Positions 1 to 11,640 are shown, counted from the first letter of the stretch. The stretch: DNA of 64,000 nucleotides from Strigamia acuminata (GCA_949358305.1 OX442315.1:14038427-14102426); one strand, 5' to 3'. Notes: generated from the sequence alone by a model not told the origin. Made by a program: numbers and translations.

Positions 1-92
1 ACGGTGTTATAATCTTCCGTATTTCTTCGATTCTAAGATGCCATTGATTGTATAAGACGCACACTAATTTGTAGACATGACGCCCCCCTAGA

Positions 93-273
93 ACTAAAAT
101 TATTTTTTGCAAACTTATGTAAAATTTTATGTAAAATTTAATGCAAAATTTCTTTTTTTTTCTTTTTAGTAGTTCATTTTTGAAAAATTTAATGTACCGG
201 TAGATGAAGTGTGGCGCGGAAGATCGCCTTGCTTAAAAATGGGTCGCGATGCTAAAAAGTTTGGGAACCCCTG
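93..273 (-). mobile_element. hAT-type transposon end, fragment
   Basis: Read on the minus strand this piece begins CAGGGGTTCCCAAACTTTTT, the typical terminus of many animal hAT elements. A second copy lies at 9253-9410 with the same body, including the segment AGATCGCCTTGCTTAAAAAT. No matching opposite terminus is visible upstream, so it is a one-ended relic of a non-autonomous copy. Family assignment rests on the terminal motif only. Confidence 0.6.
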
Positions 274-1637
274 TTCTAGGAGAACATTCAGAGGGGGGGC
301 TTGACCCCCTCCTTTCCTTAGCTGCAGTATAAATTATGTTTGTGTGTATTCCATTAATTGTGAAGAACTTTCTTATTGATTGTTACTTTCCCTGCAATGC
401 AATATTTGTGTGCTGCCATCTATGGATGTAATTATTTACCAGCAGCTTAATTTATCGAGTGTTTTATTTCCGCATTATTTTATTATTGACGGAAATGGTT
501 GGGGGAAAGTAAACTAAATTCGTCTTACCTTACCAAACATAAAGTTACAGTCGTGGCAAAAAAATCCAAAAAAAAAATTAATATTAATAAAGGGATAAAA
601 ACAAAAAAAAAGTGCTGGTAAATTCAGGTGCTGGAGGACGAAGAGGAATGAGCAACATTATTTTCAGACGGAGAGGATGACGTCATCATGGCGTCACGAG
701 TAAGATCAATGGCTTCTTCAGCTGGTCTAAAAAAAAAAAAATTTAAAAAATAAAATAAAATAAAATAATTTTTTTTTTCTTTTTTATTAATAATCAATTT
801 TTATATCAATTTTAATTAAATTTATTTTTATTTTCTATTTTTAAAATTTTTGTGTTTAAAAAATATTGTCATTTGTGGTTATTAAAGGCGAATGGTTTAA
901 TGATTGACCGGTTAAATGAGCTGTTGACCATGAAAATTGAATCGCACCAGACTGAATGTGCCAGACATTCTCCAATCAATACAAACGTCGGCTGTTGCCG
1001 CAAGTCTAGCCGGCTTTCAGTTATTGATGTGAAAAATTCATATCTTTTTCCATGTCAACAAAATGAAAGTTTTTTAAAACCTTAAATAAAAAAAAAAAAT
1101 TAATTTTTGAGATTAAATATTAGGAAAAGGGATTATTTATTTTAATTTTAAAAATAAATTAAAAATTGATTGGAAATAAAATTTTAAAAATTTAAAAATG
1201 GTTTGTATACTCGTCTGGTTCCATTTTAATGAAATGGTTAAGTGTTGGCATTTGTGGCAAATGAACTTCATTCTCATTTGAAATGTCAGTTGTAGTCATT
1301 CTGTAAGGAAATCGGACAAAACTGTTATCAATTTTACATTTGGGGTTAGAACTTTGATTTTTTTTTTATTTGTTAACATAGCAACAGGAAATTTGTATTT
1401 TGTATTGTTTAACAAGATGGCAGAGCAAGCGACACGTGTATGAAATTGATTTTTTGGGAAAATAGTTTTTTTTTTTTTTTTTTTTTTTTTTGTATAACCA
1501 GAGAATATATAATAATAATAAAAAAAAATACAGTTGAAACAAAAATAAAAATTTTATTAGAAATTTTATTACCGGTAGAAACTATTTCGTAACTGTTATG
1601 AATTTTCCAGAAATTTGTGTTTCAATAATTTGAAGTG
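274..1637. other. AT-rich DNA without a recognisable gene
   Basis: The stretch holds A- and T-runs, including a T26 tract at 1466-1491. A short frame at 652-753 (plus) reads an acidic patch (DGEDDV), then a lysine run, then a stop. It has no start codon and no family match I know. A 77-codon frame at 852-1085 also resembles nothing known. I treat both as chance or relic sequence. Confidence 0.4.
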
Positions 1638-2462
1638 CAGATCCAGGGAGTTGGGGGCCATTTTTTGGATCTAGAATTTATTTTTGGATGAAAAATTCAT
1701 TTAAAAATTCATTTTTTGGATGAAAAATTCATTTTTTTGACGAAAAATTCATTTTTTTTAACGAAAAATTCATTTTTTTAAAATTCATTTTTTTGACGAA
1801 AAATTCATTTTTTGGACGAAAAATTCATCTTTTGGACAAAAATTTATTTTTTGGACGAAAAATTCATCTTTTGGACAAAAATTTATTTTTTGGACGAATT
1901 CATTTTTTGGACGAAAAATTTATTTTTTGGACGAAAAATTCATTTTTTGGACGAAAAATTCATTTTTTGGACGAAAAATTCATTTTTTGGACGAAAAATT
2001 TATTTTTTGGACGAAAAATTCATTTTTTGGACGAAAAATTCATTTTTTGGACGAAAAATTCATTTTTTGGACGAAAAATTCATTTTTTGGACGAAAAATT
2101 CATTTTTTGGACGAAAAATTCATTTTTTGGACGAAAAATTCATTTTTTGGACGAAAAATTCATTTTTTGGACGAAAAATTTATTTTTTGGACGAAAAATT
2201 CATTTTTTGGACGAAAAATTTATTTTTTGGACAAAAGTTAATTTTTTGGACGAAAAATTCATTTTTTGGACGAAAAATTCATTTTTTGGACGAAAAATTT
2301 ATTTTTTGGACGAAAAATTCATTTTTTGGACGAAAAATTTATTTTTTGGACAAAAGTTAATTTTGTGGACCAAAAAAATTTATTTTTAGGCTAAAAACAA
2401 TCATTATGTGAAAAATTAAACAAAAATGGCCACCCCTTGTACATTTCCTGGATCCGCCCCTG
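1638..2462. mobile_element. hAT-like non-autonomous element carrying a minisatellite
   Basis: The right end, read inward, starts CAGGGGCGGATCCAGG and continues to a GGCCATTTTT motif. The left end reads CAGATCCAGGGAGTTG and also reaches GGCCATTTTTT, so the ends form imperfect inverted repeats. The GGGCGGATCCAGG-type terminus is common among metazoan hAT elements. AGTG occurs next to both ends, but an exact 8-bp target duplication is not clear. Nearly all of the interior is a 20-bp tandem array. It encodes no transposase. Confidence 0.55.
1684..2395 (+). repeat. 20-bp minisatellite (TTTTTTGGACGAAAAATTCA)
   Basis: About 35 near-identical units of 20 bp, with C/T variants (TTCA or TTTA) and a few indels near both ends. 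Because 20 bp times 3 is 60 bp, all three forward frames stay open with a 20-residue period. The apparent 100-200-codon proteins here are products of the repeat and not genes. The array lies wholly inside the hAT-like element 1638-2462, which suggests expansion after or during insertion. Confidence 0.9.
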
Positions 2463-3011
2463 AGTGCACTTTCTGAAGCCTTACCGGTAATCTTAATTTA
2501 GGATTCAATCAGTATTCAAAAGTACAGATTTAATCTAAACCACACAATTTAATCTTTAATATAATAAAGTATTAAACTTGATAGAAAATCATCTGTTCTT
2601 TTCTATTTATTATTGTGTATAAATTAAACCGTATAAGATGCACTCACCTCCAAAGAGAACTCTTTCTTAAGGCTGGCGTAAGCAATTATGCAAAAATAGC
2701 AATATCCGCCATAATTTATTTATCGATATGCAGATTGAATGTACCAAATCCAAATAAATCCACATAAATTTCTGAAAAATTGATTGAAATCTTGGCCACA
2801 TGGTCTAAGTGCCGGCGTCCAAATCCGCCATTACTTATCGTTGAAGGGAAATACCCGTAAATTAGCGTGTAATGTTTGTCTCATATATCGTCCGTAGATT
2901 GCGCCATGCGAGTCCGTAACGTACGTGCATGTTAGAAAACAGCGAAAGACTCATTTTCAGACCCCGGATAAATGCATAAATGCATAGAATATATTTATAT
3001 TGAATAAAAAT

Positions 3012-3099
3012 CCCGTAAACATCCATTGTTCGCCATCTTGTAATAAATGAGTCATTTATTACAGATCAAACAAGATGGCGAACAATGGATGTTTACGGG
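3012..3099. repeat. Perfect 29-bp-stem hairpin
   Basis: Positions 3012-3040 and 3071-3099 are exact reverse complements (arm begins CCCGTAAACATCCATTG). The 30-nt loop contains its own palindrome, TAATAAATGA facing TCATTTATTA. An uninterrupted stem implies recent origin or ongoing homogenisation. It could be a tiny MITE, a foldback remnant or a hairpin RNA locus. Nothing in the sequence decides between these. Confidence 0.85.
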
Positions 3100-3496
3100 A
3101 GCCAATCCGTAAAACCCCTTACAGTAACGGGGTGCCCCATTACGGAAGTGGACAGAGGGCACGGGTCAAAGTCTGGTGCACGAGAGTCACAGACAGTAAT
3201 CAATTTTATTGATTTTCAGAAGTAAAGACAAGACAGGTATCTTTAATGTCTGGGTAAAGTCTAGAGATTTGCGTGGACAATTTCCTCGGTTCAGTGAAAT
3301 CTCCACCTGAGACAACACTAGTCTGTTTAACTACTATGAAAATAACACGAGTTCTGCTTTAATATTTGCAAGCTGATGTGGAACAAAATAATTTTTATGG
3401 CTGTTATGTTCTTGATTGTCAGTTTACGACTGAATCTGATCAATAACACCGGCTGTTGTATGAAAGATGCATTTCGACTTCGGTAATCGCGAAACT

Positions 3497-3546
3497 GCGC
3501 ATCGCATTCTGCGCATGCTATTCTGCGCATCACATTCTGCGCATGC
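3497..3546. repeat. Short tandem repeat around ATTCTGCGCATG
   Basis: Three successive units of about 17 bp contain ATTCTGCGCAT. The same words occur in the dispersed 97-bp repeat at 40877-40973 and 44658-44754, and a GTTAGGCTTAA-rich segment follows both here (3665-3700) and at 40.97 kb. This is therefore probably a diverged, locally expanded member of that family. Confidence 0.5.
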
Positions 3547-4059
3547 ATTTAACATGGCGATTGTTAAGCTCGTTGTACAAAAAGGAAACAATATTTCGGC
3601 ACAATGTTGTAGATTAATTTTGTTATTGAGTTTATTTGTTGTTTTCTTCAGTTTGTTTTAATATTGTTAGGCTTAATGTTAGGCTTAACGCTGCTAAATA
3701 AGGACGGGAATTTTAGGTTTGAATGCGCTGGTTTTACAGTTGTTTGTATCGATAAAATGCAGTAGTTTTTTCTTTTTCTTTTTCTTTTTTGGGTTTGGAT
3801 AGAAGTTTGTAAATACGTAAGGGGAATTGGGTAGCCTACTTTGCAGTTTGCTTTGCATTGGCATCATTTTCTTAGAGCTAATGTTAAATGCTACTCGCCT
3901 ATTTTCGTCCAAGTTTAAAGTGGGAAATCGGAAAGAGTTTCTCAATAGAGGCCCGTTCCTAGGTTATTGTGCGCCCTTGCGGTTTTGGCTTTTGGTCATG
4001 TTGGTGCTCCCACCCGATCCCCACCCCTTGAGTTTATTTTTCAAAAAATAGGTGAAAAA

Positions 4060-4560
4060 AATAATTGGCATTTTTAGACAAAAAATGAGGTATTTTTTTA
4101 GACAAAAATGAGGCATTTTAAGACAAAAAAAAATGAGGTAATTTTAGACAAAAAATGAGGTAATTTTAGACAAATCATGAGGCATTTTTAGATAAAAAAA
4201 TCAGGCATTTTTAGACAAAAAATCAGGCATTTTAAGACAAAAAATCAGGCATTTTAAGACAAAAAATAAGCATTTTTAAACAAATAATCAGGCATTTTTA
4301 AACAAAAAATCAGGCATTTTTAAACAAAAAATCAGGCATTTTTAAACAAAAAATCAGGCATTTTTAAACAAAAAATCAGGCATTTTTAAACAAAAAATCA
4401 GGCATTTTTAAACAAAAAATCAGGCATTTTTAAACAAAAAATCAGGCATTTTTAAACAAAAAATCAGGCATTTTTAAACAAAAAAAAGGCATTTGAAACA
4501 AAAAATCACGCATAAATGAGGCATTTTTAGACATAAACTGATGTATTTTTAAACAGAAAT
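4060..4560 (+). repeat. 22-bp minisatellite (ATTTTTAAACAAAAAATCAGGC)
   Basis: About 20 units. The edges are degenerate (GAGG or TTTTAGAC variants) and the core around 4270-4480 is nearly homogeneous, the usual pattern when expansion is centred inside an array. No coding potential. Confidence 0.9.
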
Positions 4561-6009
4561 AAGGTACTCCGTATTATTTTTTTTTTAAAATCCTCTTTTT
4601 GGGCCATAAAATGCCTTATTTTGGCCTGTATTTTGTATTGTTACCAGGGGACCCTTTAGACTCGGGACCCACGCCCTTCTGGCTTGGCACCCTCTATCTC
4701 CCTAACACACACAGACACCAAGGCCTGTTTGAACAAACCAAGTCGTTTAACGCTCAAGACAATAGACTATACACCATTTGAAAGATGTTTCATTTGTTGA
4801 TGGTTGCATGCTTGATGAAATTAATACTCCACTTCTCATTCCAAATTTCCTCAATTGGATTTAGGTCATGGTTATTTCCAAGCCATTTGAGACGAACATC
4901 AATTTTTTTCCACCGACCATGGCAAAGTGTTTTTTTGGCCCTGGCGCAGGTACAGCCTCAGTATGGTTCGATCCACAAACAAATCGTGATCCAAACAACC
5001 CTTAAAACAAACAATTGGGCTGTGCATGTCATGATGCATTGATTCAATTCAATTGTTGGCTCGAATCACGAGCTGATTTTATAGAATAACGATTGGCAGA
5101 GCTGGCGCCAGCATCTGGCCAGGCTGAGCGACTTGTCTCGGCCTTGGACCTGAGGTGCATTTGTGGTTTTCGTCAAAAACGATCGTTTTTGCAGTTGTAT
5201 GAAATGTTTTACATGAAAATCGATCATTATTGCACACACACGTGCAGTATTTTGGTCTTAAAAATGCGTTTTTGCTGAATAAATAGGCGCGTTCAAAGTT
5301 TTATCGTTTCTAAAAACGGTATAAACCGAAACTTTGACTTTTTTTGTCTAATATTTCAGTTTTGCACGTAATAGCATGGTGTTTAAGTCTAAAAGAATTC
5401 TTTTAACACGTATAGCACATCTATTTTTGTATTTGACCTCTGTGGTTATGACAGTGTGCTTGTATTACAAATCCACAACAATGCAAATGTATTGTTTATA
5501 TATTTATCTTTCTAATAATGAAAACGTACTTCCTGGATTGATTGTGTTTGTGGCCTGCCAGACGAACAAACATTTCTACAACAAGTGTTTTAGAAAATTG
5601 CATCTTTTGAAGGCGGCATTCCTGAAGGCAGCCATTTTGTTCCCCTTCAACGGCAAGTGGCAAAATCAAGCTAATCCACACGAATGAATGCATTTAATTT
5701 GTCGTCAATGCATCGTTTCATTCTCTGTTCAAGTCTTAATGCAAATAGAATGATTTGAACCATTTAAAATCGCATTGATGAATGATTATACGAGTGGTTG
5801 GGTTCGTCTACATACGCAACCGTTCTAAAGCACAAACACAAATATCGCAAATATCTAAAAACTTGGCAAAATAAAGCACAGACACTTCCAAGAAAGTTTT
5901 GAGTAGCCTACAGCTAGTTTTTAATGTGATGTTTTCCATGAAACACGATTCCTGGTAATGCCATTACTGCTATTATCTGAATTGCAATTTTCTTGAAAGT
6001 ATTTGGACA
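4561..6009. other. No recognisable gene
   Basis: Mixed AT-rich sequence. The short open frames at 4599-4781, 4785-5042, 5093-5278 and 5376-5687 (plus) show no domain, no codon bias I can judge and no splice context I would rely on. No tRNA-like B box was seen. Confidence 0.4.
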
Positions 6010-6235
6010 GAATGGCTCAAATGTTCTCTTTTTGCTTATTAGTAGTGTTGGGCGCCGTAAAGGCCCAAAAGTACCCTGGTAGAGGGTATTTGGGGCCGTT
6101 ACAACAGTAGCGCGGTACCGGTGTATGGTAGTTTCGGCCGGCCAAAAAGTAATGCGGTGCTGGCTGCGGTACAGTATTGGTACGGGCAATACTGGACGAT
6201 GGTACTGTACTGTGTGCAGTGGGGTGTAGTTGTTA
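6010..6235. repeat. GC-rich island rich in GGTAC/GTACTG words, probable transposon relic
   Basis: This ~220-bp patch stands out from the AT-rich surroundings. It starts near AGTGTTGGGCGCCGTAAAGG and contains repeated GTAC, GGTACCGG and TACTGTACTG words. The opening resembles ends of some hAT elements. I cannot identify a second terminus, so the assignment is tentative. Confidence 0.25.
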
Positions 6236-6485
6236 TAGTTGATATTTTTGCACGCAGATGGATGAAAAATGCTGCATTGCTCAGTCAGTCAATGACAGTA
6301 ATGATTTTGTTATTGGTGTGGTTCAGCTCACTGCTGTGCAACGATTGTTTGGTTGTAATTAATTCATGGAGTTGTGGAAAAGTTGATAAGATTGTGTTGG
6401 GAAGTTGGACATTTTCATTTATTTGTTTTAGAATAGATAAGATAAAGTTTTGTTGTTTTTAGGTTATGGTGGGAATGATGATATT

Positions 6486-7770
6486 TGAAGAAATTTCAAT
6501 AAAATTTGTGAAAAAACTTCAATAGAATTTGTGAAAAATTTCAATAGAATTTGTGAAAAATTTCAATAAAATTTGTGAAAAATTTCAATAAAATTTGTGA
6601 AAAATTTTGTCACGGCCCGGCATTAACGCGTAATGTAACTTTAACCCATTGTTGTGTTTGTTCGCGTTTTCCGTGAGTTCCTAGCTATGATTTGTTATCA
6701 TTGTTTTGTTAAAACTCCTAATAAATCCTAAACCTAATATAATTTGAGTTTTGTCCTACCTTTATTTCCTATTCATGTTTATTCTTTGATTTGGTCTGGT
6801 GTGGCTCAATTCTGCCACATCAGACTAGTCTAAGTTGTGAATTTCCCACTGTTACCCCTCCTAATTTCGTTTAGTTCATCCTATCTAATTTAAATGTTTA
6901 GTCACTCGCGACTGACTCATCGCGATGATTATTCACGAGCGCGCCTGATTGGCTTACGCGTGCTTGACTCATGGTTTGCCCCTCGTTTTCTGTGATGGAC
7001 TTGGCCCAAGTTCACTTCTGAGCTGTTTCAGCCAAGTCTGATCAGAAGGCGTAAGACCATGAGCTATCGTAAGTGCCTTAACTGGCCGTTGTGCATTTGG
7101 CGACTTTTCCTGTGTTAATTCGCAGTAACTCCATGCCACGTAATTGCGCATGTTTGAGTATATACATTATCACATCGCGTGTCTAAATTCCGCGTGTCAT
7201 CTTTGATTCCTTTCCTTTCGATGTTCTTTTGTGTTTACACGACGTTTTATGCCGCTGACGTGCCTCTGGACTAGAAATTAGATTCAAGTAGCTAATGAGT
7301 TGTTTATTTCGTCTTTTGCGCGCGATTAGTGCGCGCTTGCTCGGTCTGGCCGCTCCGCCATTAGGGGTCCCTGCCAGATTAGCTTAAGCCACGTTTGCGT
7401 TGTTAAGTCCGCACGTGAGCATTACTTCTTCCATTTTTAAGGCTCCAACAAACCCGGTAAAATTTGTGAAATGATCGAATAGGGGAATAAGCTTGCCGCC
7501 ACCCTCCAGGCTGCTTATTGTTGCCCGGGCCCTTATTCGGGACCAGGCTCTCCCAGTATCGTAACTGGTGCGCCTTTCAAACGCGGTTTCCAATACCAGA
7601 AACAACCGGTTCATGACAATTTCAATAAAATTTGTGAAAAATTTCAATAAAATTTGGAGAAAAATTTCAATAAAATTTGTGAAAAATTTCAATAAAATTT
7701 ATGAAAAATTTCAATAAAATTTGGAGAAAAATTTCAATAAAATTTGTGAAAAATTTCAATAAAATTTTGG
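6486..7770 (+). repeat. 22-bp minisatellite, split by an insertion
   Basis: Units of TTTGTGAAAAATTTCAATAAAA run from 6486 to 6607 and resume at 7619-7770 in the same phase. Together they form one original array interrupted by the element at 6608-7618. Variants include GGAGAAAAA units on the right side. Confidence 0.9.
6608..7618. mobile_element. Probable solo LTR (Gypsy-type ends)
   Basis: This 1,011-bp insert begins TGTCACGG and ends ATGACA, the TG...CA termini of LTRs with a short terminal inverted repeat (TGTCA/TGACA). It sits in the 22-bp array and is flanked by a 4-bp duplication ATTT (6604-6607 and 7619-7622). Removing the insert and one ATTT restores the repeat unit exactly. Its composition is more GC-rich than the surroundings, and an AATAAA-type signal lies near 6719. 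It holds no protease, polymerase or integrase region. TGTCACG starts are common in Gypsy LTRs; the superfamily remains an inference. Confidence 0.75.
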
Positions 7771-7971
7771 AGTGTTGGAATTGTTAAATAAACAGTCTTT
7801 GTTAGAGAACCAACAACGAATACATCGAGCGACATGAATACATAAACGCGATGAGGCGCGCGATACGTAAAAGCAAAAGTGAAACTAATGAGTACAAAGG
7901 ATTACAGGCATTGATAACAGCCAGGCAAACATAAGCGAGATAACCAAAACTAACATGGAGAAATTTCGGTA

Positions 7972-8107
7972 GCTGCATTCAAAAATTAAAATAACAATTT
8001 TAGTTTAAGTGTATTTTAAGTTTTAACATGGGTTTAAACAGGAAATGATGTTATTTTTGATTTAAAATTGAAGTAAAACACAAAATATGTTAGTTTTTGA
8101 ATGCAGC
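7972..8107. mobile_element. 136-bp TA-flanked MITE (GCTGCATTCAAAAA ends)
   Basis: Termini GCTGCATTCAAAAA and its reverse complement are bounded by TA on both sides (7970-7971 and 8108-8109), as expected for Tc1/mariner-type elements. Related copies are at 21017-21216 (right end lost) and 22292-22546 (with a nested relative). It has no coding capacity. Confidence 0.75.
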
Positions 8108-8152
8108 TAACAAAACTTTCAAAAATTTCAGAAATTTGTGAAAAATATTGTA

Positions 8153-8518
8153 CCGTATTAACTCGCTTATTGCCGCATGCCATGGATTTATCATCTTTTT
8201 TAAAGTCTGTACCGGCATGCGGGTGTAGAGCAAAACATGCCAGTATAAGTGAAAAATCTGGTTTTTTGTTTTGTTGTTTAAAAGAGCCCAGATGAATTAT
8301 TATGTTAAAATTTGGGCCTGAAATTTAAGTTTTCTTGATATTCTTGACATACTGGATATCTAAATATGCGTTTTAAGCATGTTTTGGGCTCAAAATTAAA
8401 AAAAAAAATTCATATTTACTTACACCGGCATGCTGTTAAAAACTGGGTTTATCGGCATTGCCGGTAAGCGGTAATACTCACACTACACCGACATGCGGCA
8501 ATAAGCGGGTTAATACGA
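8153..8518. mobile_element. 366-bp TA-flanked MITE (CCGTATTAACYCGC ends)
   Basis: The left terminus CCGTATTAACTCGCTTATTG and the right terminus match as inverted repeats in about 25 of 27 positions, out to GCCGCATG. TA lies directly outside both ends (8151-8152 and 8519-8520). The TACCGTATTNACTCG-type terminus is widespread among Tc1/mariner-pogo-like MITEs. An internal segment (CCAGTATAAGTGAAAAATC) recurs inverted near 43250-43312. Confidence 0.8.
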
Positions 8519-9252
8519 TAGATACTTGGGAAAAATTCCACAACATTGGAACTAACCAATGCACCTGGAATCAACATCTTCAACATCATTTTCTCGATAG
8601 CAAACTGGATACACACAAGCTCATTAAAAATTGATGCTTATGTCACCAACTCCTAAAATATTTAATATCCATCCTACTTTACGAAACCACTAGACGCTTA
8701 TTATTTCAGATAATAAGCTTATCTTTCATCCTTACTCCTTATTAATAATAATAATTATAATGTCAGTACTACCAACCATCACCCAATAACAAGCTAAAGG
8801 TGCATTACTACCTACAGACTCAAGCCTCATCTTTAGCGTGACCGGAACCAGAATTAAAATTTAAAATTTAAAATCCAAACATTTCGTGTTACTTTACTGT
8901 TTTTCACGTCTTTTCAATACGAGAATGTCACAATGAATAAATAGCTTTTCATTTCAACATGAGTTGTCATGGCACTCACTATTTAATTTGCACTTCAAGA
9001 TTAATCATAGCAACAGGCGAAATAATTTTAAACAAATATTTTATCCGCTAAGCAGTGATTAAGAATTTGCATAAACATTTTTCAGTCAATAGACAAATCT
9101 GGAGTAAACATGGAATGAGCAACCGGATCCAGTTGGGCCTCGCAAAACGTTTGAATGTTACGAAATCAAACAATAAAGCAAAAAGAATGTAATATTATCA
9201 AATAATTGTACTATTTCACAATATTGCGATATATTGCTTCCTAGAATAATGC
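8519..9252. other. AT-rich, no gene seen
   Basis: No repeat unit, motif or convincing open frame was recognised in this stretch. Confidence 0.4.
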
Positions 9253-9410
9253 ACTAAAATTATTTTTTGCAAACTTATGTAATATTTTATTTTATTTTAT
9301 TTTTAGTAGTTCATTTTTGAAAAATTTAATGCACCGGTAGATGAAGTGGGGTGCGGAAGATCGCCTTGCTTAAAAATGGGTCTCGATGCTAAAAAGTTTG
9401 GGAACCCCTG
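9253..9410 (-). mobile_element. hAT-type transposon end, second copy
   Basis: Nearly the same sequence as 93-273, ending CCCCTG at 9410. On the minus strand it begins CAGGGGTTCCCAAACTTTTT. The short open frames over it on both strands are chance frames shared with the repeat. The opposite terminus is absent. Confidence 0.6.
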
Positions 9411-9701
9411 CTGTATACTGTACTGTACATCACTGCCAAGTAAATACGATTGCCACATCGCATTCATATTCACTTTGAAAAATAATCGCACAGGTTTAAT
9501 GCCAGCTCCCCAAATAGGCAGGGACACAGTATTTACTGGGGTGGATTGGAGCTAGGAGTACTGTAGTAGGTATGTTGTTAGTATTGGTTTGTGGTGAGAG
9601 AAGTAACATGTATCTCTGGGTGCTTTGTGTGTTGTTGTGAAGTTGTTAATTCCTGTCGAGAGATGGTGCTGGTTTCCATTTCCGCTGTGAGGATTGTTCC
9701 G

Positions 9702-10145
9702 TTAAGCTAGGTTCACACTTGTGTTCACATTAGAAGCAGCGCAAGAAAACTGACGCAACGCAAGCTGCTTGCGTCCAAAAATTCTTGACGTTGACGCCAA
9801 TTCTTGCTTCAACTCCGAGTTGAAGTAAGCGACGCAACGCAGTGAAAGGTCTTGCGGCCAACCAATCACCATCGACTCCAACTCTCGTCGATTCACATCT
9901 GGTTGACGAGACTTTGCCACATGCAAACAGGCCGCCATTTTCGGATTCTGGAACTAGTTCTAGAACTAGATCCAATTCCAGGTTTCATTGAACCCATCTG
10001 ATTGGCCAGACGCAACATCGATTGTTTCAGCTCTGTTCAAACGTACCCTACAGTGTGAACAGACTCTGCGTTGCGTTTGACTAATTTTTCCTTGCGTTAC
10101 GTTGCGTTGCGTCTAGTGTGAACACAAGTGTGAACCTAGCTTTAG
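9702..10145 (-). mobile_element. ~440-bp inverted-repeat element, copy 1 (GCTAGGTTCACACTTGTG)
   Basis: Terminal inverted repeats GCTAGGTTCACACTTGTG are followed by sub-terminal repeats of GACGCAACGCAAG, which look like transposase-binding arrays. Other copies are 12779-13932 and 31969-32390; the last is in the opposite orientation. Flanks are TTAA/TTTA-like in several copies, which could be a decayed TTAA target (piggyBac or Kolobok style), but no exact duplication is visible. Minus-strand frames across it recur in the other copies and are part of the repeat. Confidence 0.7.
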
Positions 10146-11062
10146 ACATAGTTCTACGTCAAAATAAAATTTTGGTTCTCCAGTTTGCGTCTGTGGATTG
10201 TACTGTATTTAATGAGCAATAAACATATTCATGCGCCACTATTCCATAGAAGGTTGTAAAATCGGAAAGATACTATCTGCATAGGTGCAGCATTCAGCAT
10301 CTAATCCTTTTGATCTTTAGCGCATAAACGGTGCATGTATTTCGGATAGTCTATTCCGATAAACTGATCCTGCAATCTACATCCCAAATCGATATTTCCA
10401 ACACACTGTGACCTCATATCATCAGCAGTTGTGTCGTATAATCAGCTGTAATGAGCTTAAATCAATTAGCAACACTGAATTATCCAAAAGCTACTAATCT
10501 ATTCTTAGGAAGATGTCTAGACTACTTTAGTAAATGTCAATTCACTATATTTGCAAAAGCAATGATTTTCCTCAAATGACAGGCCATATCCAATTACAAT
10601 CAGCACAAAGTAAAGTAATTCCTCCATTCCAATAAAATGGTGCTTGGTGCACTCTCTTTAAGTATTATTTGCTTTACTTTTCTTTAGTTGTTGGAGTAGA
10701 TTTTCAAGAATTTCAAACACAAAATTCAAATTTAACAAAATCTGTAATTTTTTGGGTCATTGCAATTTGCAAAGCACTCCATTTTGTGATGATTGTTGAA
10801 TAAATGTAGTTTTTAGGCAGGAAATTGTAACTTGAAAAAAAATCTATCTTTGTGAAAATATTGATCTTGCTTTAATAATAAAAGGAATATATTTTTTTTA
10901 GCAGTACAAGTATTTAGGAGGCAAAATGGTCTTTATGGGGAAAATAAACTATTTTTTGGACTTTTATTTACATTTTATATTTGTTAAATAAAACAGCAGA
11001 GGTTAATAATTTTTTATATGACAATAATAATGAAAGTAATAGCTAAAAGTACGGGTGAGGAA
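10146..11062. other. No recognisable gene
   Basis: AT-rich unique-looking sequence. No repeat units, splice-framed exon or RNA motif could be supported. Confidence 0.4.
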
Positions 11063-11064
11063 GA

Positions 11065-11135
11065 ATCTCGGTATTACGAACCGGTCGGGGGAGCATAAAT
11101 TAGTTCTTAATAACGAGAGTTGTTAACACCGAGAT
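11065..11135. repeat. Short palindromic element (ATCTCGGT ... ACCGAGAT)
   Basis: The outer arms ATCTCGGT and ACCGAGAT are perfect complements. Pairing continues imperfectly through TTACGAAC facing GTTGTTAA. The 71-bp segment is GC-richer than its surroundings. It does not fold as a tRNA and lacks A and B boxes. Confidence 0.5.
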
Positions 11136-11214
11136 GGCTTTTTTCATTACAAGTATAACGGTTTATTTCGTTTTATGCAAAAAACTTAAGAAACTTAAAT
11201 TGTAACAAAGATGA

Positions 11215-11640
11215 TTTTGATGTTTTTGGATGAATTTTCTTATAATTGTGACGTTTTTGGATGAATTTTCTTATAATTGTGACGTTTTTGGATGAATTTT
11301 CTTATGATTTTAACATTTTTAAGTATGTAATTTTTCCATAATTTTGACGTTTTTAAGTATGTATTTTTCCATAATTTTGACGTTTTTAAGTGTATTTTCT
11401 TAAGATTTCTGCTTTTTTCTTCAAGATTTTTGCTTTTTTCTTAAGATTTCGCTTTTTTTCTTAAGATTTCTGCTTTTTTTCTTAAGATTTCTGCTTTTTT
11501 ATTTAAGATTTCTTTTTTATTTTAAGATTTCTGATTTTTTTCTAAACATTTCTGATTTTTTTCTAAACATTTCTGATTTTTTCCTTAAGATTTCTGCTTT
11601 TTTACGTAAGATTTCTGCCTTTTTTCTACGATTTTAGTAA
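11215..11640 (+). repeat. Composite 31-bp and 21-bp minisatellites
   Basis: The left part has three ~31-bp units built on GTTTTTGGATGAATTTTCTT. It grades through GACGTTTTTAAGTATGTA units into ~21-bp units TTAAGATTTCTGCTTTTTT. Adjacent but different units suggest successive rounds of local duplication. Confidence 0.8.

Noticed and set aside
1793-2389. 198-, 182- and 104-codon open frames
   Set aside because: All three frames are open because the 20-bp unit lacks in-frame stops; the protein is a strict 20-residue repeat in a minisatellite.
9702-9975. Overlapping minus-strand frames near 9.7-10.0 kb
   Set aside because: The same frames recur in other copies of the inverted-repeat element, so they are repeat sequence and not a gene.
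11065-11135. Possible tRNA gene
   Set aside because: The palindrome does not give a cloverleaf, and A and B box motifs are absent.
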